From Fidelibacterota bacterium (GTDB lineage: Bacteria; Fidelibacterota; UBA2242), in assembly GCA_023229045.1 (NCBI GenBank), contig JALOAB010000150.1, positions 1 to 5,631 of the forward strand: a stretch of 5,631 bases of DNA. Direction: 5' to 3'. Below are positions 1 through 5,631 of this stretch, one piece after another. Each line of letters starts with the position of its first letter. Position 1 is the first letter of the stretch. The position numbers and the translations under genes were made by a program. The notes beneath the pieces were generated by a model. The model saw nothing but the letters and a program-made list of their open reading frames with translations, was not told the origin of the DNA and searched no databases.

Positions 1-8
1 TTTTTCAT
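1..8 (-). CDS. Probable 5' end of a leftward gene, first codons only
   Basis: On the minus strand the left edge reads GGAG, six bases (AATAAA), then ATGAAAAA. This is a well-spaced Shine-Dalgarno site and start codon followed by a Lys codon, as in many genes that begin with a signal peptide. Only two full codons and part of a third lie in the window, so the product cannot be named. An in-frame ATG at 20-18 is less likely because it sits on the Shine-Dalgarno sequence and has no good site of its own; an in-frame stop (29-27) lies just above it. If real, this gene diverges from the operon at 623. The call rests only on the start context. Confidence 0.4.
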
Positions 9-14
9 TTTATT

Positions 15-18
15 CTCC
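15..18 (-). promoter_or_regulatory. Ribosome binding site of the leftward gene
   Basis: CTCC on the + strand is GGAG on the minus strand, six bases before the minus-strand ATG at 8-6. It decides the start of the truncated gene at the left edge. Confidence 0.4.
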
Positions 19-52
19 ATTCTCTTTTAATTTCAAAAATACTTCATTAAAA

Positions 53-130
53 TCATTCGGAATGAGTGTAATCTCTTCTGAGATTACGATTGTTCTGCCC
101 GGAGTGAATGCTCAATCATTGACTCCGGGC
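53..130. promoter_or_regulatory. Three consecutive hairpins, leader or terminator region
   Basis: Three inverted repeats follow one another. The first is TCATT/AATGA around CGG (53-65). The second is an 8-bp perfect stem GTAATCTC/GAGATTAC around TTCT (68-87). The third is a GC-rich 9-bp stem GCCCGGAGT/ACTCCGGGC (97-105 with 122-130) that continues inward, after one mismatch, with AATG/CATT around a CTCAAT loop. The third is followed on the + strand by TTTGACTTT, which is not a clean T-tract. On the minus strand all three lie in what would be the 5' leader of the gene starting at 8, so they could form a regulatory leader; alternatively the last could terminate rightward transcription. No known riboswitch class was recognised. 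Confidence 0.4.
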
Positions 131-555
131 TTTGACTTTCCAGATGGACATATCTACCTCCTTCCTTATTTGTCTATCGTACAAATTAGAAAAATCTGCA
201 CATCGGCAATATTTGCACAGATGTTTTAGATATTTAACACCGACTTCATTTCTACCGAAATTTCCAGACTCTTCAAGTGTCGGGCTTCCCTGCCAATGCA
301 TTTCGTGCCTTCCTTCATAAAATTCGATTTATACTTTCACGAAAAGACCAAATCACAGTTCTGAGAAAAAGCCACACCCCGATTCAGCGGGACACACTTC
401 ACTCAGCAGAATAACCGGTAAACGGAGTGAATACCGATAATTCTAAGCCCAATTGGAAAGAACGCTTTAATTTTAGATACAACTTTTTGATTTGTCAAGA
501 TAAATTTCAACTTCTCCCGAATCTCCCGAAGGTTTGAACGAATCTTAAATAATTC
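131..555. other. Intergenic stretch without a convincing gene
   Basis: Short open frames of about 60 codons lie on both strands over 116-320, but they overlap almost completely, have poor start contexts and resemble no family I know. The stretch holds some secondary-structure potential: an imperfect ATC-TGCA/TGCA-CA-GAT stem around 196-226, and TTCACTC (398-404) facing GAGTGAA (425-431). A perfect 9-bp tandem duplication, TCTCCCGAA twice, is at 513-530. A 10-mer, CGGAGTGAAT, occurs at 100-109 and again at 423-432. None of these establishes a function. An unrecognised small RNA, or decayed sequence, cannot be excluded. Confidence 0.5.
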
Positions 556-584
556 TTGACATACCTATAATTATCTATTAAATT
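556..584 (+). promoter_or_regulatory. Probable sigma70-like promoter of the four-gene operon
   Basis: A perfect TTGACA (556-561) is followed after 16 or 17 bases by TTAAAT or TAAATT (578-584), a moderate -10 match. A perfect TATAAT at 566-571 is an alternative -10 box, but I see no -35 at the right distance from it. The element lies about 40-65 bases before the start at 623, in an AT-rich stretch. If the host uses the Bacteroidetes primary sigma factor (TTTG / TAnnTTTG), these boxes would mean less. Confidence 0.5.
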
Positions 585-585
585 C

Positions 586-602
586 ACTTTGAAAAACAAA
601 GT
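586..602. promoter_or_regulatory. Palindrome ACTTTG-N5-CAAAGT, candidate operator
   Basis: A perfect inverted repeat with 6-bp arms and a 5-base A-rich centre lies directly after the putative -10 element and before the ribosome binding site at 611-616. That is where a repressor would block initiation or early elongation. The second gene of the operon encodes a winged-helix protein of a type that usually binds dyad-symmetric DNA as a dimer, so autoregulation is a reasonable inference. The arms are short and AT-rich, so chance is possible. Confidence 0.35.
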
Positions 603-610
603 AATTTGCA

Positions 611-616
611 AAGGAG
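611..616 (+). promoter_or_regulatory. Ribosome binding site AAGGAG before the first operon gene
   Basis: AAGGAG ends six bases before the ATG at 623. This near-consensus site supports that start and shows the organism uses Shine-Dalgarno initiation. Confidence 0.75.
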
Positions 617-622
617 AAGATA

Positions 623-1228
623 ATGAAAGATGAATTTGACCAAACACAAGACCTCAAACCAGCCGACGAAATTAAAGTCATTCGCCAGATGATGGAAAAA
701 ACGCGAACCGAAACTGCTGAATCGGGATTTGACTTTCTGTTATGGGGCTGGATGGCGCTGGCGGGTTGTATTCTGGTATATATTCTGGTTTTCGCTGGGT
801 ATGAACGACTGGCCTGGCTTCCCTGGATTACCCTGATGCCGCTGGCGGCCGTCATCGAAACGATCTATCATAGCCGGCAATCCAAGAAAAATCGGGTCCT
901 GACCTATGCCCGGATCGCCTCGCGAAGTCTCTGGATTGCTTGTGGCGCTTCGATGTTCCTGGTTGCATTTTTAGCCTTGCCGCTTAAAGTTATCCCACTC
1001 TCGTCTATGTCAATCGTGCTGTCTATTTTAATCGCAATTGCCTGTTTTACAACCGGATATATCATTGATTGGAATCTGTTAAAATACAGCGGTGGGATAT
1101 GGTGGGCGACGGCAATTTTGATGATGTTGGTGCATTGGCACTGGCATATGGCAATATTCGCGGTTGCCCTGATTCTCGGCTATCTGGTTCCCGGCTACCT
1201 CCTGCGTAAAAAATATTTGAGGAAATAA
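623..1228 (+). CDS. Small six-helix inner-membrane protein, unknown function
   Basis: The 201-residue product has a charged, soluble N-terminus (about residues 1-35) and then roughly six hydrophobic segments: 37-58, 62-83, 102-121, 125-146, 157-171 and 173-194. Basic residues lie between segments two and three (SRQSKKNR, 84-91) and at the C-terminus (RKKYLRK). There is no cleavable signal. The N-terminal stretch with IRQMMEKT, then GFDFLLWGWM, recalls from memory small uncharacterised membrane proteins encoded next to PF13601 winged-helix regulators in Bacteroidetes. An unusual HWHWH motif (171-175) sits in or beside the last two helices. The start is fixed by AAGGAG at 611-616. The gene ends one base before the ATG of the regulator, so the two are cotranscribed and probably translationally linked. 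A sensing or signalling partner of the regulator is possible but is inference. Confidence 0.85.
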   Translation: MKDEFDQTQDLKPADEIKVIRQMMEKTRTETAESGFDFLLWGWMALAGCILVYILVFAGYERLAWLPWITLMPLAAVIETIYHSRQSKKNRVLTYARIASRSLWIACGASMFLVAFLALPLKVIPLSSMSIVLSILIAIACFTTGYIIDWNLLKYSGGIWWATAILMMLVHWHWHMAIFAVALILGYLVPGYLLRKKYLRK

Positions 1229-1229
1229 A

Positions 1230-1547
1230 ATGTCTACATTCGATGAATTGGATCCTCTGATTCACTCCCGCATCCGGCTTTCGATTCTCTCCATATTAAT
1301 GCCGGTTAAGGAGGTGGAATTTGTCTATCTCAAGGAGACTATCGGCACGACCGATGGTAATCTCAGTACGCATTTAACCAAGCTCGAGGAAGCCGGCTAT
1401 ATTACTATTAAGAAAGAGTTTGTTAATAAAAGACCCCGGACTACCTGTCAATTGAGTTCCAAAGGTCGGGCGGCTTTCATTCAATATGTCGAAACCCTTA
1501 ATAAATTTATCCACCCCGAAAATAATGATGATTCAGATAAGAAATAA
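1230..1547 (+). CDS. Winged-helix DNA-binding transcriptional regulator (PF13601-like)
   Basis: This compact 105-residue protein is almost entirely one winged-helix domain. It opens with LDPLIHSRIRLSILSIL (about 7-23), the signature first helix of the PF13601 family. The helix-turn-helix follows, with TTDGNLSTHLTKLEEAGYI (about 40-58) as turn and recognition helix. The wing is KKEFVNKRPRTTCQLSSKGRAAF (about 61-83), and the last helix is followed by an acidic, disordered-looking tail (NNDDSDKK). The size matches small single-domain members, and no metal-binding cysteine pair or ligand domain is visible. The start has GAGG (1219-1222) seven bases upstream, inside the end of the preceding gene. 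The last 20 bases overlap the receptor gene in another frame. It probably regulates this operon and itself. The DNA-binding role is secure; the signal it senses is not visible. Confidence 0.93.
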   Translation: MSTFDELDPLIHSRIRLSILSILMPVKEVEFVYLKETIGTTDGNLSTHLTKLEEAGYITIKKEFVNKRPRTTCQLSSKGRAAFIQYVETLNKFIHPENNDDSDKK

Positions 1548-3699
1548 GATCTCAATTCTTATTATCCTAATAGTAATCTTGCTCTCACAGATAACAGCCG
1601 AAACGCCGGAAGTTAAGATAACCGGTTACGTCCGGGGCAATCATCAAGCGCCGCTAGCTTATGTGAATATATTTTTTACTGATGGAATCGAGGGTGGAAT
1701 GAGCGATGAAAGCGGCTACTTCGAACTACATTCAAAACGTTTTGGACAACGTATTATCCGCATTTCACACATCGGATACGAGCAGTTGGAAATTCCCCTC
1801 TTATTGGAACGTAATAAACCCATCGCTCTCGCGATAGAATTAAAAAAGACTTTTGTAAAATTGGATGCCGTCACCGTCAGCGCTAGCTCATTCACGGCGA
1901 CCGATGGTGAAGGACACACATTAAACAGGCTTGATGTCGTTACAACTGCCGGCGCCGCGGCTGATGTTTTTCGGGTGATTCTGACTTTACCGGGAGTCAA
2001 TACCGTTGACGAAGGTGCGGGTATGTTTGTGCGCGGTGGAGATGTTTCGGAAAACCTGATCATTCTTGACGGCGCCACTTTGGCCCATCCCTATCGCTAC
2101 GAATCTGATCAGGGAGGGTATTTCGGTATGATTAGTCCATTTCTGCTTTCAGGCACTTATTTCTCGAGTGGCGCTTTCTCGGCTAAATACGGAAACGCTT
2201 TGTCGGCTGTCCTGGCGATGGAAACACTCGGGATGCCTGAGCAACCCTCAACCGATATCGGAGTGGGTTTAGCCGCAGTTTCCTTCGGTGGTAATTATCC
2301 GCTAAAACCCAATCGGCTGGGATTGCGTTTTTCAGGTAATTATTCCAATACCACACCGCTATTTCAATTGAATGGAGGCACGGATAAATTTGACAAATTC
2401 CCCGTTAGCTGGGACGCTAATATCAGCCTGACTTATCGCCCTGATGCCCGCACCAATTTGAAACTATTCAATTATTTCGCGCGGGAGAATCTGGGCGTGT
2501 ATTACAATTCACCAACCTTTTCAGGTAATCTTTCAAGTGGAAACGATCAGTGGCTGACCAATCTGGTTGTCAACCGAATGATCGGAGAGCGGACGTCATT
2601 GCGGAGTTCCCTGTCAATTAATTATTATCGGCAGAAATTACTGCTGGGTAATCTGATTATTGATAATTCCGAACGACTCAATAAGCTACGCAGTGATCTT
2701 TCCATGACCATTTCCCGTCGTATGAAGATCAATACCGGTCTGGAGATAATTCTCTCCGAACTGGAAAACGCCGGCACTTATCCGGAAGACGCAAATGATC
2801 TGCGACCAGAGGCGCCGGCCATTCGATATGATAATAATTATTTCCAGATTCAGACTGGTCTTTATATCGAAAGCGAATGGGACATTTCTGCGCGTCTGTT
2901 CACTATCACCGGACTCAGGACTGACAATCAGGATTTCAAGTCTGACCCGATTATTGATCCGCGCTTTTCGCTCGGATACCGTCTGACAGAAACGCAGATT
3001 GTTAAATTCGCTACCGGTCGTTTTCATCAATTTAATCAGGGACGGGTTGTAGATCCGAACTACGGCAATCCGGCTCTACCTTCAATGCAGGCTGTTCACT
3101 ACGTTGCCGGTTATGAATTAAAATCCGGCTTAACCAATTTGCGGATAGAAAGTTATTATAAGGAGTACAGCCGATTGCCGCTGGACAGTTTGATGGCTGG
3201 CGACGAGAGATATACCGGTAAGGGACATGGTTTTGCTTACGGCGCCGATTTTTTTCTTAAAGCAAATTACAACCTCATATCAGGCTGGACATCGTACAGC
3301 TACTTGGTTTCCAAACGTAAAACCTTGAACTATCCGGAACTGGTTGCAACCGATTATGATATTCGCCATAACTTCACAATAGCGCTTAAAGTCAATATTA
3401 TGACCAACAATTCCATCGGCTTTACCTATCATTATACCAGCGGTAAACCCTATACGCCTGGGCTCGGTCGCTGGAATGCCGAACGTTTACCGGCTATCCG
3501 GCGCCTGGACTTGTCATATAGTTATTACACCTATATTCATGAAAGCAATTTTCTGGTTTTCTACGCCGCGATTGCCAACTTGCTCGACCGACGGAATATT
3601 TACGGCTATTATTACAGTCCGGATTTTTCGCAACGCACAGAATTGAGAAGCACCTACGGCCGCAATCTTTATTTTGGTATATCGCTGTCAATCAAATAA
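1528..3699 (+). CDS. TonB-dependent outer-membrane receptor with carboxypeptidase-D-like N-domain
   Basis: The 723-residue product begins with a Sec signal peptide (MIQIRNK, a hydrophobic run, then QITA with likely cleavage after residue 24). Next is a carboxypeptidase-D-regulatory-like beta-sandwich (about 28-110), with the typical ITGYV, PLAYVNI, SDESGYFEL and ISHIGYE pattern. LDAVTVSAS (112-120) lies where a TonB box is expected. The plug domain follows (about 133-235), with FVRGG (167-171) and LIILDG (177-182). The remainder is a beta-barrel rich in aromatic residues, ending in an NLLDRRNIYGYYYS strand and a short YFGISLSIK end. The role is TonB/ExbBD-powered import of a bulky ligand across the outer membrane; the ligand cannot be read. 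I chose 1528 over the in-frame ATGs at 1525 and 1486: 1525 adds only one Met, while 1486 puts 14 poorly fitting residues before the signal peptide. No Shine-Dalgarno site is visible, so translation probably depends on the overlapping regulator gene. Confidence 0.95.
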   Translation: MIQIRNKISILIILIVILLSQITAETPEVKITGYVRGNHQAPLAYVNIFFTDGIEGGMSDESGYFELHSKRFGQRIIRISHIGYEQLEIPLLLERNKPIALAIELKKTFVKLDAVTVSASSFTATDGEGHTLNRLDVVTTAGAAADVFRVILTLPGVNTVDEGAGMFVRGGDVSENLIILDGATLAHPYRYESDQGGYFGMISPFLLSGTYFSSGAFSAKYGNALSAVLAMETLGMPEQPSTDIGVGLAAVSFGGNYPLKPNRLGLRFSGNYSNTTPLFQLNGGTDKFDKFPVSWDANISLTYRPDARTNLKLFNYFARENLGVYYNSPTFSGNLSSGNDQWLTNLVVNRMIGERTSLRSSLSINYYRQKLLLGNLIIDNSERLNKLRSDLSMTISRRMKINTGLEIILSELENAGTYPEDANDLRPEAPAIRYDNNYFQIQTGLYIESEWDISARLFTITGLRTDNQDFKSDPIIDPRFSLGYRLTETQIVKFATGRFHQFNQGRVVDPNYGNPALPSMQAVHYVAGYELKSGLTNLRIESYYKEYSRLPLDSLMAGDERYTGKGHGFAYGADFFLKANYNLISGWTSYSYLVSKRKTLNYPELVATDYDIRHNFTIALKVNIMTNNSIGFTYHYTSGKPYTPGLGRWNAERLPAIRRLDLSYSYYTYIHESNFLVFYAAIANLLDRRNIYGYYYSPDFSQRTELRSTYGRNLYFGISLSIK

Positions 3700-3711
3700 A
3701 ACTCGTAAATG

Positions 3712-3717
3712 AAGGGG
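3712..3717 (+). promoter_or_regulatory. Ribosome binding site AAGGGG deciding the TPR gene start
   Basis: AAGGGG ends six bases before the ATG at 3724. It lies downstream of the in-frame ATG at 3709, so it can only serve 3724. It therefore favours the shorter protein, which then begins with a clean MKK signal peptide. Confidence 0.75.
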
Positions 3718-3723
3718 TTGCTA

Positions 3724-4473
3724 ATGAAAAAAATATCTATTTTAATCCTGGTAATGGTAAGTCTGGTATTTGGTCAGGATATTTCCAATTATATACTCAA
3801 TGCTAAAAAACAGGTTCAAATCGGATATTATAGCTGGGACGAAAAACAAATGCTTGAGGCCCGGGCTACTTTTGAACGATTACTCGGAAAAAGCGATCGG
3901 GATTGGTTGATTCGATATTATATCGCTTACTGTGATTACCGACTGACGACCTACGCTATCAATCAAAAAAATAAGGAAGCAGTCAAAAAGTACCTTCAGG
4001 ACGGGTTTGAGCAATTGGAGCAATGTTTAGATATCAAGCCCGAATATGCAGACGCCTGGGCACTGATTTCAGCCATGTATGGATATAAAATTGCGCTGAT
4101 TCCCTGGTCAGGAATCTTGTATGGTCCCAAATCAAGCAAGGCGATCGCGACTGCTAAGGAATTGGAGCCAAATAATCCACGCATTGCATTGATCGAAGGC
4201 ATTTCGGCTTTCCATACGCCGGAACAATGGGGTGGCGGTAAGGAGCGCGCCCGCGAATTGTTAAGTAAGTCATCTGAACTATTCAGGAATGATAAACCAA
4301 CATCCGAATTACCGGATTGGGGATACTCCGAGGCGCATGCCTGGCTTGGAATCCTATATCAGCAGGAAGACGATATTACCACCGCAAAACAACATTATCT
4401 TAAGGCGCTGGAAATCGATCCCGGCAATGGATGGGTGCGTTATAATCTCTTACCCAAACTTAGCAATCAGTAA
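3724..4473 (+). CDS. Secreted tetratricopeptide-repeat (TPR) protein
   Basis: The 249-residue protein starts with a signal peptide (MKKISILILVMVSLVFG, likely cut before Gln18). No lipobox cysteine is present, so it should be a soluble periplasmic or exported protein, not a lipoprotein. The rest is helical with TPR character. Degenerate repeats cover about 35-75, 85-122 and 136-188, and a canonical one, AHAWLGILYQQEDDITTAK through ALEIDPGN, covers about 204-235. CLDIKPEYADAWAL (101-114) and ELEPNNPRIAL (146-156) carry the usual helix-capping Pro/Asn pattern. HTPEQWGGGKERARELL (164-180) recalls a TPxxFGG-type motif seen in related TPR proteins of Bacteroidetes. The gene lies 24 bases after the receptor stop and probably shares its transcript. 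TPR domains bind proteins, so a partner of the receptor or of the TonB system is likely, but the partner is unknown. Confidence 0.88.
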   Translation: MKKISILILVMVSLVFGQDISNYILNAKKQVQIGYYSWDEKQMLEARATFERLLGKSDRDWLIRYYIAYCDYRLTTYAINQKNKEAVKKYLQDGFEQLEQCLDIKPEYADAWALISAMYGYKIALIPWSGILYGPKSSKAIATAKELEPNNPRIALIEGISAFHTPEQWGGGKERARELLSKSSELFRNDKPTSELPDWGYSEAHAWLGILYQQEDDITTAKQHYLKALEIDPGNGWVRYNLLPKLSNQ

Positions 4474-4664
4474 TCAGCTAAATGAATATTATATTTTCAT
4501 TAATGTAGTTTTGCCAACTAACGCCATTTCTACCTAAAATTTTAATATCTTAAGGAGCAATATACCTCTTTGTACTTTGTAGGATTATTGCATCATAAGT
4601 CAATCTCACACTGTTGGGCGATTTGTCAAATCGCCCGGTAGAAATATAACTTCGACCTATATTT
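4474..4664. other. Convergent intergenic gap between two transcription units
   Basis: This gap of about 190 bases separates the stop of the rightward operon from the stop of the leftward receptor gene. Just after the operon, AATGAA (4481-4486) and TTCATT (4496-4501) form a weak AT-rich hairpin. A stronger hairpin is at 4611-4641. An AAGGAG at 4552-4557 has no ATG, GTG or TTG at suitable spacing and so marks no gene. I see no coding sequence here. Confidence 0.6.
4611..4641. terminator. Strong hairpin between convergent genes, terminator or REP-like
   Basis: GGGCGATTT (4616-4624) and AAATCGCCC (4628-4636) form a perfect 9-bp stem around GTC. On the + strand the stem extends outward by five more pairs, including three G-U wobbles, to 4611 and 4641. 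The hairpin sits 24 bases after the stop of the minus-strand receptor gene and about 140 bases after the TPR gene. Neither side has an immediate T-tract; the nearest on the + strand is TTTTT at 4662-4666. It may stop transcription with help from other factors, stabilise mRNA 3' ends, or be one copy of a dispersed intergenic palindrome. Confidence 0.45.
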
Positions 4665-5631
4665 TTATTCTATCCTGTATGAAATCGAAATGAAGGCATT
4701 GCGGGTCGCGCCCGGCCAGTAATAAGCATAATAGTCGCCCCACTCGTATCCATAGCCGTAAGTGGAATAGAGCCGGTTGAAAACATTATTGATTTTGCCA
4801 TTCAAATCAAAGCGACCAAGCTGGTAACGCAAGCCGATATCCGTCAGCCAGTAAGCCGGATTGGTTCCGATATTTTCTTCGTCGATATATTGCCGTCCGA
4901 CATGGCGGATTATCAGCGAAGTCGTCAGGTTTTTTAACAAATGGGCGTCCAGACTGCCATTGAACAGAACGCCGGGCACATTGGTCAGCGTATTACCTTT
5001 ATTGCGACCGCTTTGAAAAGTATGGCGGCTGAAAGTCCCATTCAAAGTCAATAGCCAGCGCGGATGGAGCTGATAACGAGTTTCCCATTCCAGCCCCTCA
5101 TGAATCGTCGAAGCCGCCTGCGTATAAACATATTCGCCTTCTTGTTCAATGTCGATATTTTTCAACTGTTCGTTTTTATAATTAATGCGATAAAGATTCA
5201 GGTCGATTCCGAGTTTTTTGCCACGAAAGTTAGCGCCCAGTTCATAGTCATCGATCAATTCGGCGGCGGCTTTCTGCGGTTCGCTCCAGATGTCATCGGC
5301 TTCGATTATTTGCTCGTCAGCCGGTTCCCTTTGCGAGCGTCCATAGTTGACAAAAACCGCCAGATCGTTTGACAAAGAATAGATTGCACCGAGACGCGGA
5401 TTCAGAAAATTCCAGTCTGCCGAAACGTCATAGCCGACCGCGTGTCCGATTTTTTTCTGATTCAGAGTCCATTGCAAATACTGGTACTGTAAATCGGCAA
5501 TTATTTTCAATTTTCTAAGCGGTTCAAAGGCCAGATGAACGAAACCGGTTATTATCGCCTTTTCGCCGATATAGCGGTAATAGCGATACCAATCATCTCC
5601 GATCTGCACAATCAGGCTTTCATCGGAAAAG
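4665..5631 (-). CDS. TonB-dependent receptor, C-terminal barrel, 5' end outside window
   Basis: The minus-strand frame is open from the stop at 4667-4665 to the right edge and gives about 321 residues; a GTG at 5609 is internal, since coding sequence continues upstream of it as FSDESLI. The sequence is outer-membrane beta-barrel: alternating aromatic and polar strands, the NYGRSQREP and DDYELGANFRGKKLGIDLNL patterns of ligand-gated barrels, then INNVFNRLYSTYG and the terminal GATRNAFISISYRIE. These match the end of the TonB-dependent-receptor barrel family. The last strand has its aromatic residue (Tyr) three from the end and does not finish in Phe. The signal peptide, plug and TonB box lie outside the window. 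The barrel end differs from that of the receptor at 1528-3699, so this is not a recent duplicate. The REP motif after the NYGR strand recalls siderophore- or vitamin-type receptors, but the ligand remains open. Confidence 0.92.
   Translation of the reverse strand, partial: FSDESLIVQIGDDWYRYYRYIGEKAIITGFVHLAFEPLRKLKIIADLQYQYLQWTLNQKKIGHAVGYDVSADWNFLNPRLGAIYSLSNDLAVFVNYGRSQREPADEQIIEADDIWSEPQKAAAELIDDYELGANFRGKKLGIDLNLYRINYKNEQLKNIDIEQEGEYVYTQAASTIHEGLEWETRYQLHPRWLLTLNGTFSRHTFQSGRNKGNTLTNVPGVLFNGSLDAHLLKNLTTSLIIRHVGRQYIDEENIGTNPAYWLTDIGLRYQLGRFDLNGKINNVFNRLYSTYGYGYEWGDYYAYYWPGATRNAFISISYRIE

Noticed and set aside
116..320. Two overlapping open frames of about 60 codons on opposite strands.
   Set aside because: Neither has a good ribosome binding site or recognisable domain, and each is the mirror of the other; the 5' end of the minus frame has no GGAG-like site.
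513..530. TCTCCCGAA tandem pair as the start of a repeat array.
   Set aside because: Only two 9-bp units are present, with no spacers or further copies, so it is neither a CRISPR nor an iteron array.
571..855. Minus-strand frame antisense to the small membrane protein, and similar antisense frames at 1062-1265, 1716-2078, 2686-3030, 3494-3691 and 3996-4202.
   Set aside because: They lie opposite well-supported genes, have composition typical of antisense frames (many Ser, Arg, Pro) and no family resemblance.
1486..1527. An earlier in-frame ATG at 1486 (and one at 1525) for the receptor gene.
   Set aside because: Starting at 1486 would place 14 extra residues before a well-formed signal peptide and deepen the overlap with the regulator; no ribosome binding site is seen. 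The ATG at 1525 is a near-equivalent alternative to 1528.
3709..3723. Upstream in-frame ATG of the TPR gene.
   Set aside because: The AAGGGG site lies downstream of it and is correctly spaced for 3724, where a typical MKK signal peptide begins.
4289..4537. Second + strand frame overlapping the end of the TPR gene and running into the gap.
   Set aside because: It is out of frame with a clear TPR repeat, has no ribosome binding site and shows no recognisable motif.
4552..4557. AAGGAG in the convergent gap as the ribosome binding site of a small gene.
   Set aside because: No start codon lies within 5-12 bases; the first candidate is a TTG about 14 bases away that opens a frame of only about 20 codons ending in the hairpin.
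5064..5372. Plus-strand frame opposite the second receptor.
   Set aside because: It is the antisense of a convincing beta-barrel and has a hydrophobic, featureless translation.
5607..5609. GTG on the minus strand as a possible start of the second receptor gene.
   Set aside because: The frame stays open to the window edge and the protein here is already mid-barrel, so the true start is outside.

Overview
The window looks like a bacterial outer-membrane uptake locus with no sign of mobile DNA. The TonB-dependent receptor on the + strand carries an N-terminal carboxypeptidase-D-regulatory-like domain, a layout typical of the Bacteroidetes and the wider FCB group. Purine-rich Shine-Dalgarno sites before several genes, a sigma70-like TTGACA box and moderate GC suggest an FCB-type Gram-negative, perhaps outside the classical Bacteroidetes. 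That placement is inference.

Layout. Positions 1-8 appear to hold the first codons of a leftward gene, with its ribosome binding site at 15-18. Positions 53-130 carry three hairpins in a row. Positions 131-555 have no convincing gene. A promoter near 556-584 and a small palindrome at 586-602 precede a tightly packed rightward operon of four genes: a six-helix membrane protein (623-1228), a PF13601-type winged-helix regulator (1230-1547), a complete TonB-dependent receptor (1528-3699) and a secreted TPR protein (3724-4473). A convergent gap (4474-4664) holds a strong hairpin. The C-terminal part of a second TonB-dependent receptor (4665-5631, minus strand) runs off the right edge.

How the genes may work together. 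The small membrane protein and winged-helix protein look like a regulatory pair at the head of the operon. The receptor would import an unknown ligand across the outer membrane, and the TPR protein would act as a periplasmic or cell-surface partner. The palindrome just downstream of the promoter is a plausible operator for the regulator. The substrate cannot be read from the sequence. The second receptor is a separate convergent unit with a different C-terminal barrel sequence.

No tRNA, rRNA, CRISPR array, insertion sequence or prophage gene was recognised.
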